Below are positions 7,510 through 15,118 of a DNA stretch of 32,255 nt, piece after piece (the stretch's first letter is position 1; the number at the start of each line of letters is the position of its first letter). Source of the stretch: Promethearchaeota archaeon. Lineage in GTDB: Archaea; Asgardarchaeota; Lokiarchaeia; Sigynarchaeales; SOKP01. Made by a program: the position numbers and the translations under genes. The stretch lies in contig JAEOTW010000322.1 in the NCBI GenBank assembly GCA_016839655.1, forward strand, positions 1 through 32,255, given 5' to 3'. The notes below the pieces were generated by a model. The model ran no database searches and was not told where the DNA came from. It saw only the letters and a program-made list of their open reading frames with translations.

Positions 7510-10500
7510 ATGACAGAAATAAATACGTCTGAAAAAGAGATTGTTAATTTATCTTTAAATTGGAACTCAATAAATAATTCTACTAAAGAAAAATTCAAGG
7601 ATAAATTAAATAAACTCATAGACAAGTATGAGAAAATTGTAATTGATGGAAGAAAAGGAGAATTTCTTGAAGAAGATGTAAAAGTAAAGTTTCTTAATCC
7701 CCTCCTAGAAGCTATGGGATGGAACGTAAGAGGTCTTGACGAAGTTAAGTTTGAACAAAGAACATTAACAGGGAGAACCGATTTTGGACTTAGAGTTACA
7801 AGACATACCAAACCAGTCATATTTTATGAAGCAAAAAGTTTCACAGAATCTCTAGATAATAAACGGAAGAGAAGAGGTAAAGACATGACTTATGCGGAAA
7901 TTGCGATTGAAGATGCATGGCAGATGAAAGTTGATTGGTGCGTTTTGACAAACTTTGAAAAATTTCGATTATATTATACTCATGTAAAAACAGCTAAGGA
8001 AGGATTAGTATTTGAAATTGATTATCATGAATATCTTCAAGAACGTAATCTAGAGCGGCTTTGGGATTTAACTAAACATAGAATAAAGAACAAGTCTCTT
8101 GATTCATATGAGCTTAAAAGAACAAGAGAAGATATAAATACAGAAGTAGTAAATGATTTATTTATCATTAGAGGGAAATTATTAAAAGATATTAGAGCTA
8201 ATAACAAATTAACAAGAGAAGAATTAAAATTATCAGTTCAAAGAATTCTAGATAGATTAGTAGTTATAAGAACTGCAGAAGATAGAGGTATATTAAAACT
8301 AGATAGTCTTAATTATACTCTTTCACATTGGGAAGATTATGTAATCAATAAAGAGAGGAGACCCTTAACAACTTCATTGAAGGAGCTATATAGAGATTTC
8401 GAATCAGTATATAATAGCGAAATATTTAAAGAACATACTTGTGAAAATCTCGTAATAGATAATAGTATTTTAAAGTCTGTCATTTCAATTCTTTATAAAT
8501 ATAATTTCGATTTGATAGATGCTGATATTTTAGGAGCTATTTATGAAGATTATTTAGGCCATATTTTAGAAGTAGATAAAGATGATGAGATTGAAATTGT
8601 AGAATCAAAATCAAAGAGAAAAAAGAAGGGAATATATTACACACCCAGTCATATTGTTAATTATATTGTAAGAAAGTTGTTCTCTAAATTTTTCGATGAA
8701 GAACCTTTAGAGAATGTCACACAAGTTAGAGTCCTAGATTCAGCCTGTGGTTCGGGGTCTTTCCTCATAAAAGCTTATGATTTATTAAAAGAGTATTATG
8801 AGTTATATAATAAAAAAATTAAAAAAGAAACAGGAAACGGTAAGGATATTGTAGGTTTTTCTCAAATAATTACTAATATTGAAAAAAAAATACTACTCGA
8901 TAATATATACGGAGTCGATTTAGATTCTCAAGCAGTTGAGATTGCTGTAATGAACTTAATTCTAAAGGCTCTTAAAAAAGGAGAACAATTACCTCCATTA
9001 TTAGGAAATAATATAAAAAAGGGAAACTCTTTAGTATTTGCCGAAGAGGAAGATCTTCCTCGATTTTATGGGGAAAATTATAATGATGTAAATGCTTTTG
9101 ATTGGAATAGACAATTTTCAACGGTGTTTAAAGAGAAAGAAGGATTTGATATTATTATTGGAAATCCCCCTCACGGTGCGAAACTATCAAAAGAAGATCG
9201 AAATTATTTCAAAAAGTCTTATCATCTATCAAAAGGCATGATAAATAGTGCAGTATTATTCATTGAACAGTCTTGTAAGCTTTTAAAGAATGGAGGATTC
9301 TTAGGTTTGGTTGTTCCAAAATCATTGACATTTTCTCAAAAGTGGAATCCTACAAGGGAGTACATAATTAAAAACTTTCAAATATTAGAAATTGTAGACA
9401 TAAGTAAAGCTTTTAAGGGAGTCTTGCTTGAACAAGTTCTTCTAATCTGTAAAAAAGAAAAAAGTTCAACTGACAATTATATTGGCAAGTCTATTGATGT
9501 TTTTGAAAAGGGCAAGGAATTAACGATTCCAATCTATCTTACTAAAGAATTAGATGTATTTCCAGTTCATATTGATGACAGTTCCCTTAAAATTTACAAG
9601 AAAATAATAAAAAAGTCCATAAGATTGAAAGAAATATCTCAAACTTTCAGAGGTCTACCATTGCAGAACAAAGCAGTTAGTACTAGAGGGGATTCTCATA
9701 TACCTTTATCAAGAGGGGCTGATATACGCCCGTTCTTTAACAAAGAAGCTTCAATTTATGTAGACAAGAAATTCTTATTAAAATACAATGCAAAAATAGA
9801 AAAAATGAGGAATTCTAAGTTAATCTCTCAAAGAATTGTAGCTCATGTATTGAAACCAAAAGATCATGTTATCTTAATGTCAAATTTCGATGATGAAGGA
9901 CTATTAAATGTTGATACAGTTGAAAACACGATATTGACAGTTTCTGAATATGATTTATTATATTTAATAGCATTTCTAAATTCTAAATTGATATCTTGGT
10001 TTGTTTATTATTTTATCTTCAACAGGGCTGTACGAACTATGGATTTTGATGATTATTACGTTGGAAAAATTCCTATTTTTAAATCTTCAAAAATTGAACA
10101 GGAACCTATTATAAAATTGGTCCAAGAATTATTAAAACTGATACGGTCTCTAAAAGTTCAACAAGTAAATTTCTTAGATGATATCAATAAGTTTCCAAGA
10201 TTAGAGGATCGGTCATTGAATTATTATTACATAAAGATTGCTTCAAAAGATAAGAAAGTACTTATTAAATCAAATTTACAAGGCAAAATTAACAATATGA
10301 GGGTATTAGAGGATGGTTCTTGGTTGATAATCGCTATTGATTATGAAATTAGGGCAAATAAAAGAAAGGAAGAATACAAAGATATTGAAGCTTTGAAGAT
10401 TAATATATTAAATAATAATTTAAGAAGCTTTTTGAATCATTCAATAACAAACACTAAACTTAAAAGCAATAGGGGATATATTTTGAGAAATTTATTAAAA

Positions 10501-10743
10501 ATCCCTATACCTTTATTTGAAAAAAATGAAAATAAAAATATTAGTATAATTGAAGAATTAATGAAAAACTATCTGGAAAACCTAAAAAATCAAAAAATAC
10601 TTGAACAAAAAATAAAGAGTCTTGAAGATAAAATCAATTCTAAGATATATACACTTTATGATCTTAGTGAGGAAGAGATTCATCATATTGAATCTAATTT
10701 TGGTCAAGATTCAGTAATACTAAAATTGTTATTAAAGGATTAA
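7510..10743 (+). CDS. Type IIG restriction-modification enzyme (fused endonuclease, adenine methyltransferase, specificity domain)
   Basis: This single chain of 1077 residues carries all parts of a Type IIG enzyme. Near the N-terminus, GRTDFGLRV (D91) followed by VIFYEAKS (E107, K109) is a PD-(D/E)xK nuclease signature. A helical connector follows, then GIYYTP, the S-adenosylmethionine site VLDSACGSGSF at about 408-418, a GVDLDSQAVEIA motif, and the catalytic motif NPPH at 552-555. The usual form is NPP[YFW], so His here is odd. After that come GFLGLVVP and a C-terminal target-recognition region ending in LYDLSEEEIHHIE, a typical Type IIG tail. Such enzymes methylate adenine in, and cut beside, a specific site. 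The recognition site cannot be read from sequence. All motifs except NPPH look intact, so the enzyme is probably functional. Confidence 0.85.
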   Translation: MTEINTSEKEIVNLSLNWNSINNSTKEKFKDKLNKLIDKYEKIVIDGRKGEFLEEDVKVKFLNPLLEAMGWNVRGLDEVKFEQRTLTGRTDFGLRVTRHTKPVIFYEAKSFTESLDNKRKRRGKDMTYAEIAIEDAWQMKVDWCVLTNFEKFRLYYTHVKTAKEGLVFEIDYHEYLQERNLERLWDLTKHRIKNKSLDSYELKRTREDINTEVVNDLFIIRGKLLKDIRANNKLTREELKLSVQRILDRLVVIRTAEDRGILKLDSLNYTLSHWEDYVINKERRPLTTSLKELYRDFESVYNSEIFKEHTCENLVIDNSILKSVISILYKYNFDLIDADILGAIYEDYLGHILEVDKDDEIEIVESKSKRKKKGIYYTPSHIVNYIVRKLFSKFFDEEPLENVTQVRVLDSACGSGSFLIKAYDLLKEYYELYNKKIKKETGNGKDIVGFSQIITNIEKKILLDNIYGVDLDSQAVEIAVMNLILKALKKGEQLPPLLGNNIKKGNSLVFAEEEDLPRFYGENYNDVNAFDWNRQFSTVFKEKEGFDIIIGNPPHGAKLSKEDRNYFKKSYHLSKGMINSAVLFIEQSCKLLKNGGFLGLVVPKSLTFSQKWNPTREYIIKNFQILEIVDISKAFKGVLLEQVLLICKKEKSSTDNYIGKSIDVFEKGKELTIPIYLTKELDVFPVHIDDSSLKIYKKIIKKSIRLKEISQTFRGLPLQNKAVSTRGDSHIPLSRGADIRPFFNKEASIYVDKKFLLKYNAKIEKMRNSKLISQRIVAHVLKPKDHVILMSNFDDEGLLNVDTVENTILTVSEYDLLYLIAFLNSKLISWFVYYFIFNRAVRTMDFDDYYVGKIPIFKSSKIEQEPIIKLVQELLKLIRSLKVQQVNFLDDINKFPRLEDRSLNYYYIKIASKDKKVLIKSNLQGKINNMRVLEDGSWLIIAIDYEIRANKRKEEYKDIEALKINILNNNLRSFLNHSITNTKLKSNRGYILRNLLKIPIPLFEKNENKNISIIEELMKNYLENLKNQKILEQKIKSLEDKINSKIYTLYDLSEEEIHHIESNFGQDSVILKLLLKD

Positions 10744-10821
10744 AATGACCATCCCATAAAAATCAAATTTTGTATTGAAGATTTAATTAAATTATTTAAG
10801 AGTTAATTTTCTATTTTGATG

Positions 10822-11907
10822 TTATTTCTGATTATTATATTTTTTATCAAGAGTTTCTTTTATCTCTTTAATTCTCTTAACAAATTCCCCCTTATCAAGT
10901 TCGACAAATCTTTGAAGAAATGTTTCAATATTTTCAGTAAGGAAAGCTATAATTTTTTCTTTTTGAATGAAATAAGGATAGTATATTATTGAACAAGTGT
11001 ATGTCCAAATAACTTGGATTAATCTAAAGTAACTTATAACAAATTCTTCAATGGAAAGAACTTTTTTTTTATTATATAAATCACGAAAAATAATCTTCTT
11101 ATCATCTAGATTTATATTGTAATGTACGAGAAAGCTTGTATGAAAAATTGAATTTCTGAATAAGGCAATTGTCTTATCTGCCTCTGTCCTTTTTATTAAC
11201 CGCCCTACTGTTAATTTCTCTTCCTTAACTTTAGTAAAATCTAAATCCTCTAGAAGATAACGCAATCTTAGGTGAAATATTAAAATTTCTTTTATATATG
11301 CCTCAATTAAGTAACCAAATTTAAGTACCCAATCAAAAAAGTAGTCATGAAATTGGCTTTCTTGTCCTTCTTCTATTAATTTATATATAGTAGCTATAAT
11401 TTGTTCTCGCAATTCCGATAAAGGAGTCTCCTTAAACAATATATAAAAATCTGGATAATTATCTCGGACAAATAACAAATTGAAAGTTAGATTATACCAT
11501 GGATATTTTGGCTGAATATGAGATATGAATGATTTAACTATTTCATTAAATTTTGCTGGGTCGATTTCGAAACAAGATTTTATAACAGAATTTAATTGAT
11601 GAAGTATATCCACATCAACCAATCCTGACTTAATTATCATTCTATCAAGATTTTCAATGAATATCTTATATACTTCTCGCAGTTTCTCTTTATCTTTTAA
11701 AAATTCTACTTGCTCTTCAATATCTCCAAAAAACACATCTATATAGGATTTATCCCTAAATTGAGAATAAATATTTTTATCTGGGTTTAATAGGATTTTC
11801 TCCAAAAAATCTTTTGAAAATATATTTTCCTTTTCTGGCAATTTAGAGTTCTCACAAAAATATAAAAATTCAAAATATTCATTATTGTGATAAGATTGAC
11901 CTACCAT
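10822..11907 (-). CDS. uncharacterised helical protein with a HEPN-like RNxxxH motif
   Basis: The reverse-strand protein has 361 residues, is mainly alpha-helical and carries no signal peptide. Near the C-terminal third, FRNSIFH (R251-N252 ... H256) sits at the end of a long helix that follows LIEAYIKEILIFHLRLRYLL. An R-[polar]-x3-H motif after a helical pair is the hallmark of HEPN ribonuclease domains, common in toxins, abortive-infection proteins and CRISPR effectors. The gene converges on the Type IIG gene (78-base gap), and its start at 11907 lies eight bases downstream of the reverse-strand remnant ending at 11916. A defence or abortive-infection role is plausible. The first 200 residues match nothing I recognise. 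Confidence 0.5.
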   Translation of the reverse strand: MVGQSYHNNEYFEFLYFCENSKLPEKENIFSKDFLEKILLNPDKNIYSQFRDKSYIDVFFGDIEEQVEFLKDKEKLREVYKIFIENLDRMIIKSGLVDVDILHQLNSVIKSCFEIDPAKFNEIVKSFISHIQPKYPWYNLTFNLLFVRDNYPDFYILFKETPLSELREQIIATIYKLIEEGQESQFHDYFFDWVLKFGYLIEAYIKEILIFHLRLRYLLEDLDFTKVKEEKLTVGRLIKRTEADKTIALFRNSIFHTSFLVHYNINLDDKKIIFRDLYNKKKVLSIEEFVISYFRLIQVIWTYTCSIIYYPYFIQKEKIIAFLTENIETFLQRFVELDKGEFVKRIKEIKETLDKKYNNQK

Positions 11908-11915
11908 ATATAATC

Positions 11916-12260
11916 TTACTGGTTAGTATCATTCAAATCAGCTTCTACATTTTCAACAATAAAATAATCTAAATTTTTTTTGTCTAAAATTAAATTATTT
12001 GATAATCCAATCTACCTTATATGCTTGGTCAGAAAGCTCTCAATCTTTTCAATTAGTTGATCTCTAGGTTGCGGGTGAGCCCATTCCTCTAATTCGAACA
12101 GTCCTTCTTTTTCTGCTTTGATATGAAGCCATAAATGGCAGAGCACTACAAAAGTTCTGCTTTTAAGCTCCCTAAATTCACAAGGTTCACAGATTTTATC
12201 GAGAGTTTGTTGAATCATATCCCTTCTAGCTTGTTGTACCGCATCACTCTTTGGGGTCAT
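11916..12260 (-). pseudogene. small reverse-strand gene interrupted by an in-frame TAG (hypothetical protein)
   Basis: From ATG at 12258-12260 the frame codes 82 residues, rich in helix formers, with CEPCEFRELKSRTFVVLCHLW and ending LTKHIR, then TAG at 12012-12014. The same frame stays open for 32 more codons that look like real protein (NLDYFIVENVEADLNDTNQ) and ends with TAA at 11916-11918, eight bases before the HEPN-like start. So a gene of about 114 codons may carry a nonsense mutation, or the 82-residue protein may be complete. I do not recognise the family. A plus-strand frame (12135-12347) overlaps it and looks less protein-like. Confidence 0.4.
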
Positions 12261-12390
12261 ACTATCAAAATCATAGATTCCAAGGAATTTAAGGTGGATG
12301 AGTGTCGAAAATTATTGTTAGAAATATCAAGAAATAAAAAAGGTTAGAGCGTCTTATACGAGCTGTAGATTATAATGAAATGAACACTAG

Positions 12391-12461
12391 AAAAATACAA
12401 CACTCATATAATTAAAATAATTTTTATTTATAAATATCCTATCCAATTATAGGACAAAAAT
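12391..12461 (+). repeat. 71-bp direct repeat, copy 1 (promoter of the leader-protein array)
   Basis: This block matches 27123-27193 at 60 of 71 positions by eye, without gaps. It contains the TATA-like TTTATAAAT at 12427-12435, followed by ATCC and an A-rich GGACAAAAAT. The first codon of the downstream gene lies at 12478, which puts the expected transcription start near 12458. The second copy sits in the same place relative to the next gene after the array, so the block is best read as a duplicated promoter. Confidence 0.65.
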
Positions 12462-12477
12462 AATGTGAGATATAAAA

Positions 12478-12858
12478 TTGAGAATCATCAAAATTACAGA
12501 AGGTTTTGTAACAAATTCTAGCTCGTATAGTGGATATTGCGTAATCGCTGCTCGTAAAGGTAGAGATATAAAAATTTTATTAGGAAAAATTGGTCTTGGT
12601 GAGTTTGTATCTCGTTTTAGCAGTTTAGAGGACCCAGAAGATTATGAAATTGAATTTGATGATTTAATTGATGAATATGAAATATTGGAAGCGAGTGCAT
12701 TACTTGCAGCATATGGAGATGATTGGGCTAACGGTGCTCCAGAAAATGGTGAAGAAAACAATCTAAGATGGTTTATTGAGGAGAATGATCGAACAAAAGA
12801 ACGCAGAAGACTAGTTAATGATGATTTAATTTTACTATATAGTATGTGTCATTATTAA
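12478..12858 (+). CDS. GFVTNSSS-leader protein A
   Basis: The 126-residue protein starts at TTG 12478, the only start in the frame after an upstream TGA at 12466-12468. The N-terminus MRIIKITEGFVTNSSS carries the leader shared by six proteins in this array. Behind it lie the family's other conserved blocks: a hydrophobic strand and helix (VIAARKGRD, LLGKIGLG), an acidic block FDDLIDEYEIL, an AYGDDW element, and a C-terminal NDDLILL. It has no membrane segment or known domain. It is the first gene after the 71-bp promoter repeat and lies 74 bases before the radical SAM gene. I cannot name a function. The leader suggests that it is a substrate or partner of that enzyme. Confidence 0.75.
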   Translation: MRIIKITEGFVTNSSSYSGYCVIAARKGRDIKILLGKIGLGEFVSRFSSLEDPEDYEIEFDDLIDEYEILEASALLAAYGDDWANGAPENGEENNLRWFIEENDRTKERRRLVNDDLILLYSMCHY

Positions 12859-12932
12859 AAAGAAATATGATTCAATTTAGATTATTGTAAGAAGAATAAA
12901 GTGTAGAAATTACTGATTTGTAGTTAAAAAAA

Positions 12933-14162
12933 ATGGTAAAAAATAGAATTATCCTTCGGAATGAAGCATTTGGTGGGGTCTATTTCAATCAGGAGAATGG
13001 TAGAATGGTTATGGTCGATAGAGAAGGTTTTTTTACCTTAATCAAATATCTACAGAAAAAGAATCTGACTGATAAAGAGATTAAATTTGCTAGCTTCTTC
13101 TTTAATCAAAAGTGTCCAAAAGAAGTAGAATTACGAATAGATCCAACAATTAAAAAAGGGATAAATTATCCGGCTCCAGTAACAAAAACACCCGTATTGA
13201 TTGATTTGTCTCTGAACAATTATTGCAATCTGAACTGTAATTTCTGCTACATGTCAGCTAAGTCAATTAAAGAGGGAGAGAATCTCTCAATGGAAGATTT
13301 TGGCTCACTTTTACTAAAAATGAAAAAAAGCAGAGTCTTACAAATTGCTTTAGGGGGTGGAGAACCAACTCTTCATCCACATTTTACAGAGATACTAAAA
13401 CAATTAAGAATTGAAGGGAATATTATACCTAATTATACAACAAACGGTACAAATTTAACAGAGGAGATCCTTGAAGCTTCAAAGAAATATTGTGGGGCGG
13501 TAGCTGTAAGTCATTCCGAAAAACGATTTAATGAAACTATTGAAGCCACTAAAAAATTGATTAATTATGGGATACAGACGAACATGCATTTAGTACTATT
13601 AAAATCACGAATTTCTAAACTCTCAGAAATAACAGAAAAGTATGCTAAGTTAGGAATTTCAAATGTAGTACTTCTATTATTCAAACCTATGGGAAGGGGT
13701 TCTAATCTAACCAATCAAATATTAAGTTCAGATGATAGAAAAACTCTATCACTTGAACTCTTAAAAATTATAGCACTTCGCAAAAAATATAAAGTACGAT
13801 TAAGTATCGATGCATGTTCTTCTTTTATTGTAAAGGACTTTCCTTTCCTACCTCAATCTATAGAAGGTTGTACGGGAGGGATATATTCTGGTTATGTTGA
13901 TTGGGAATTAAATATGAAACCATGTTCTTTTATGCAGAATACTAAAGGTTCTAGTTTAAGAAATATGACTATTTCGAGTGCGTGGAAGACTTTTGAAATT
14001 TTCAGAAAATCATTAATTCAGCCTCGTTATGAGGGGTGTAAAGTATGTGAACATTTTGTTAGTTGCTTTGGAGGATGCCCTTTAGAACCAAAACTTGTAT
14101 TCTGCGAAGATAAAGGTAAAGAATTAAATTATCAGAGTTTATCTGAGGAGATAGAGATATGA
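12933..14162 (+). CDS. radical SAM enzyme with SPASM domain (peptide/protein maturase-like)
   Basis: This 409-residue enzyme has the radical SAM cluster C98xxxC102xxC105 (CNLNCNFC), followed by GGGEPTLHP, the usual SAM-binding GGEP element. The C-terminal part has SPASM-type cysteines at about 313, 331, 369, 372, 378, 382 and 391 (CKVCEHFVSCFGGCP), enough for auxiliary iron-sulfur clusters. The first 60 residues (LRNEAFGGVYFN, MVMVDREGFFTLI) resemble the N-terminal segment of radical SAM enzymes that modify peptides. SPASM enzymes commonly form crosslinks or other changes in ribosomal peptides, starting from a 5'-deoxyadenosyl radical. The stop overlaps the start of leader protein B by ATGA, so the two are translationally coupled. 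That the leader proteins are substrates is inference from context. Confidence 0.85.
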   Translation: MVKNRIILRNEAFGGVYFNQENGRMVMVDREGFFTLIKYLQKKNLTDKEIKFASFFFNQKCPKEVELRIDPTIKKGINYPAPVTKTPVLIDLSLNNYCNLNCNFCYMSAKSIKEGENLSMEDFGSLLLKMKKSRVLQIALGGGEPTLHPHFTEILKQLRIEGNIIPNYTTNGTNLTEEILEASKKYCGAVAVSHSEKRFNETIEATKKLINYGIQTNMHLVLLKSRISKLSEITEKYAKLGISNVVLLLFKPMGRGSNLTNQILSSDDRKTLSLELLKIIALRKKYKVRLSIDACSSFIVKDFPFLPQSIEGCTGGIYSGYVDWELNMKPCSFMQNTKGSSLRNMTISSAWKTFEIFRKSLIQPRYEGCKVCEHFVSCFGGCPLEPKLVFCEDKGKELNYQSLSEEIEI

Positions 14163-14593
14163 GAATTATTAAATTCAATGATGGGTTTATCACTAATTCA
14201 AGTACTTTAAGTGGAGTAGTAATCCTTGCCAAAAAGAAGAATGTTCTTCTGTCAGTTTTGTTAGATAAAGCAGGTTTATCAAATGAACATCTTGTTTTGT
14301 TTGAAGAAGAATCTGAGAATTGGACAATTGAAGATTTTGATATTGAGATTGATCATCTGACTGATGAGTATGATATACTACTTGCAGAATATACGCTTGG
14401 TGTATGGGGAGATGACTATGAACCAGGTTACTATGAGGACGCAAGAATAAAGCAAGAGCAGGGATTATACAGTGAATTTTCAAGTAGATCTAATGCATTT
14501 AAATGGAATCACCCAGAAATCTCTGATTTTCGTAATGCTAGAATAAAAATCTCTGATGATGATCTGATATTACTCCGGATAACTGAAATTTAA
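14159..14593 (+). CDS. GFVTNSSS-leader protein B, coupled to the radical SAM gene
   Basis: The 144-residue protein begins with ATG inside the stop of the radical SAM gene (14159-14162). The leader is MRIIKFNDGFITNSST. It is followed by VVILAKKKN, the acidic block IEIDHLTDEYDIL, VWGDDYEPGYYEDA, and a C-terminal SDDDLILL. A 26-base stretch coding part of the acidic block (14345-14370) is identical to the same part of protein C (14910-14935), although the surrounding sequences differ, which suggests recent duplication or conversion. The tight coupling makes B the strongest candidate for a direct partner of the enzyme. No known domain was recognised. Confidence 0.78.
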   Translation: MRIIKFNDGFITNSSTLSGVVILAKKKNVLLSVLLDKAGLSNEHLVLFEEESENWTIEDFDIEIDHLTDEYDILLAEYTLGVWGDDYEPGYYEDARIKQEQGLYSEFSSRSNAFKWNHPEISDFRNARIKISDDDLILLRITEI

Positions 14594-14631
14594 TTAAGGG
14601 GGGATTAAGATTTGAATAAAAACTATATTGT

Positions 14632-14695
14632 ATGAGAATTATTAAATTCAATGTATTTTAGCAATTAGAAAATGAGGATTCTAAAAAATAATTAA
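14632..14695 (+). pseudogene. two aborted copies of the leader-gene start
   Basis: In the 127-base gap between proteins B and C, the first 22 bases of gene B (14159-14180) recur exactly at 14632-14653, but the frame stops after eight codons (MRIIKFNVF, the last codon before TAG). At 14672 a second ATG opens MRILKNN and stops at once, matching the MRILK start of genes C and F. These look like remnants of duplicated leader genes. They are too short to be functional proteins of the family, though a regulatory short peptide cannot be excluded. Confidence 0.5.
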
Positions 14696-14720
14696 GAATA
14701 ATAATAAAATGAGATAATCT

Positions 14721-15095
14721 ATGAGAATATTGAAAATTATTGATGGATTTGTAACAAATTCCAGCAGTGATAGTGCTGCAATCATTATAGCTTTACGTAA
14801 AGGGAAAAGTCTTGAAGATATTATTAAAAAAATAGGAGTTCCTGTACATTTACCTAAAGATTTTTATAATTTTGAGCCAAATTTGGAATATATTGAAGAT
14901 TATGAGATTGAGATTGATCATCTGACTGATGAGTACGATATTCTTATAAACTATATCTGCACAGCAAGTTGGGGAGATGATTATTATCAAATACCTGAAG
15001 AAGAATTAGATGCTTTAGTATGGATGGCCTACAATTTGGAGGAAAAGGGAGGAAAGGATTTAATTGTTTTATATTTTAGTGAAACTTCAATGTAG
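14721..15095 (+). CDS. GFVTNSSS-leader protein C
   Basis: This 124-residue protein starts MRILKIIDGFVTNSSS. It is a close paralogue of protein D (20979-21350). They share DSA.III.ALRKGK, an HLP.DF segment, IDHL.DEYDIL, a WGD element, and the tail EEKGGK.L.VL.FSET.M. C and D flank the 5.8-kb giant gene on either side. The C-terminal half is strongly acidic (IEDYEIEIDHLTDEYDIL). The start is supported by alignment of the leader with its paralogues; the ribosome site is weak (GAGA near 14711). The giant gene follows after 23 bases, so C and the giant protein are probably made from one transcript. The function is unknown. Confidence 0.78.
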   Translation: MRILKIIDGFVTNSSSDSAAIIIALRKGKSLEDIIKKIGVPVHLPKDFYNFEPNLEYIEDYEIEIDHLTDEYDILINYICTASWGDDYYQIPEEELDALVWMAYNLEEKGGKDLIVLYFSETSM

Positions 15096-15118
15096 TAAAT
15101 GAGGGTGAAAATAACTAA

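Noticed and set aside
7413..7820. Reverse-strand frame of 135 codons over the start of the Type IIG gene
   Set aside because: It covers the PD-(D/E)xK region of a clearly coding gene on the other strand, and its hydrophobic look comes from antisense composition.
12012..12014. TAG as a pyrrolysine codon
   Set aside because: No pylT or pylS is visible in the window and the protein family is unknown, so a nonsense mutation or true stop is more likely.
12135..12347. Plus-strand frame of 70 codons opposite the small reverse gene
   Set aside because: Most of it mirrors the reverse gene, which has the more protein-like sequence and extends past its TAG. There is no ribosome site. A real tail in 12260-12347 cannot be fully excluded.
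12478..12530. The GFVTNSSS N-terminus as a secretion signal or lipobox
   Set aside because: The leader has no hydrophobic stretch of signal-peptide length and no Cys, and the sequence after it is a strand-helix of a soluble protein.
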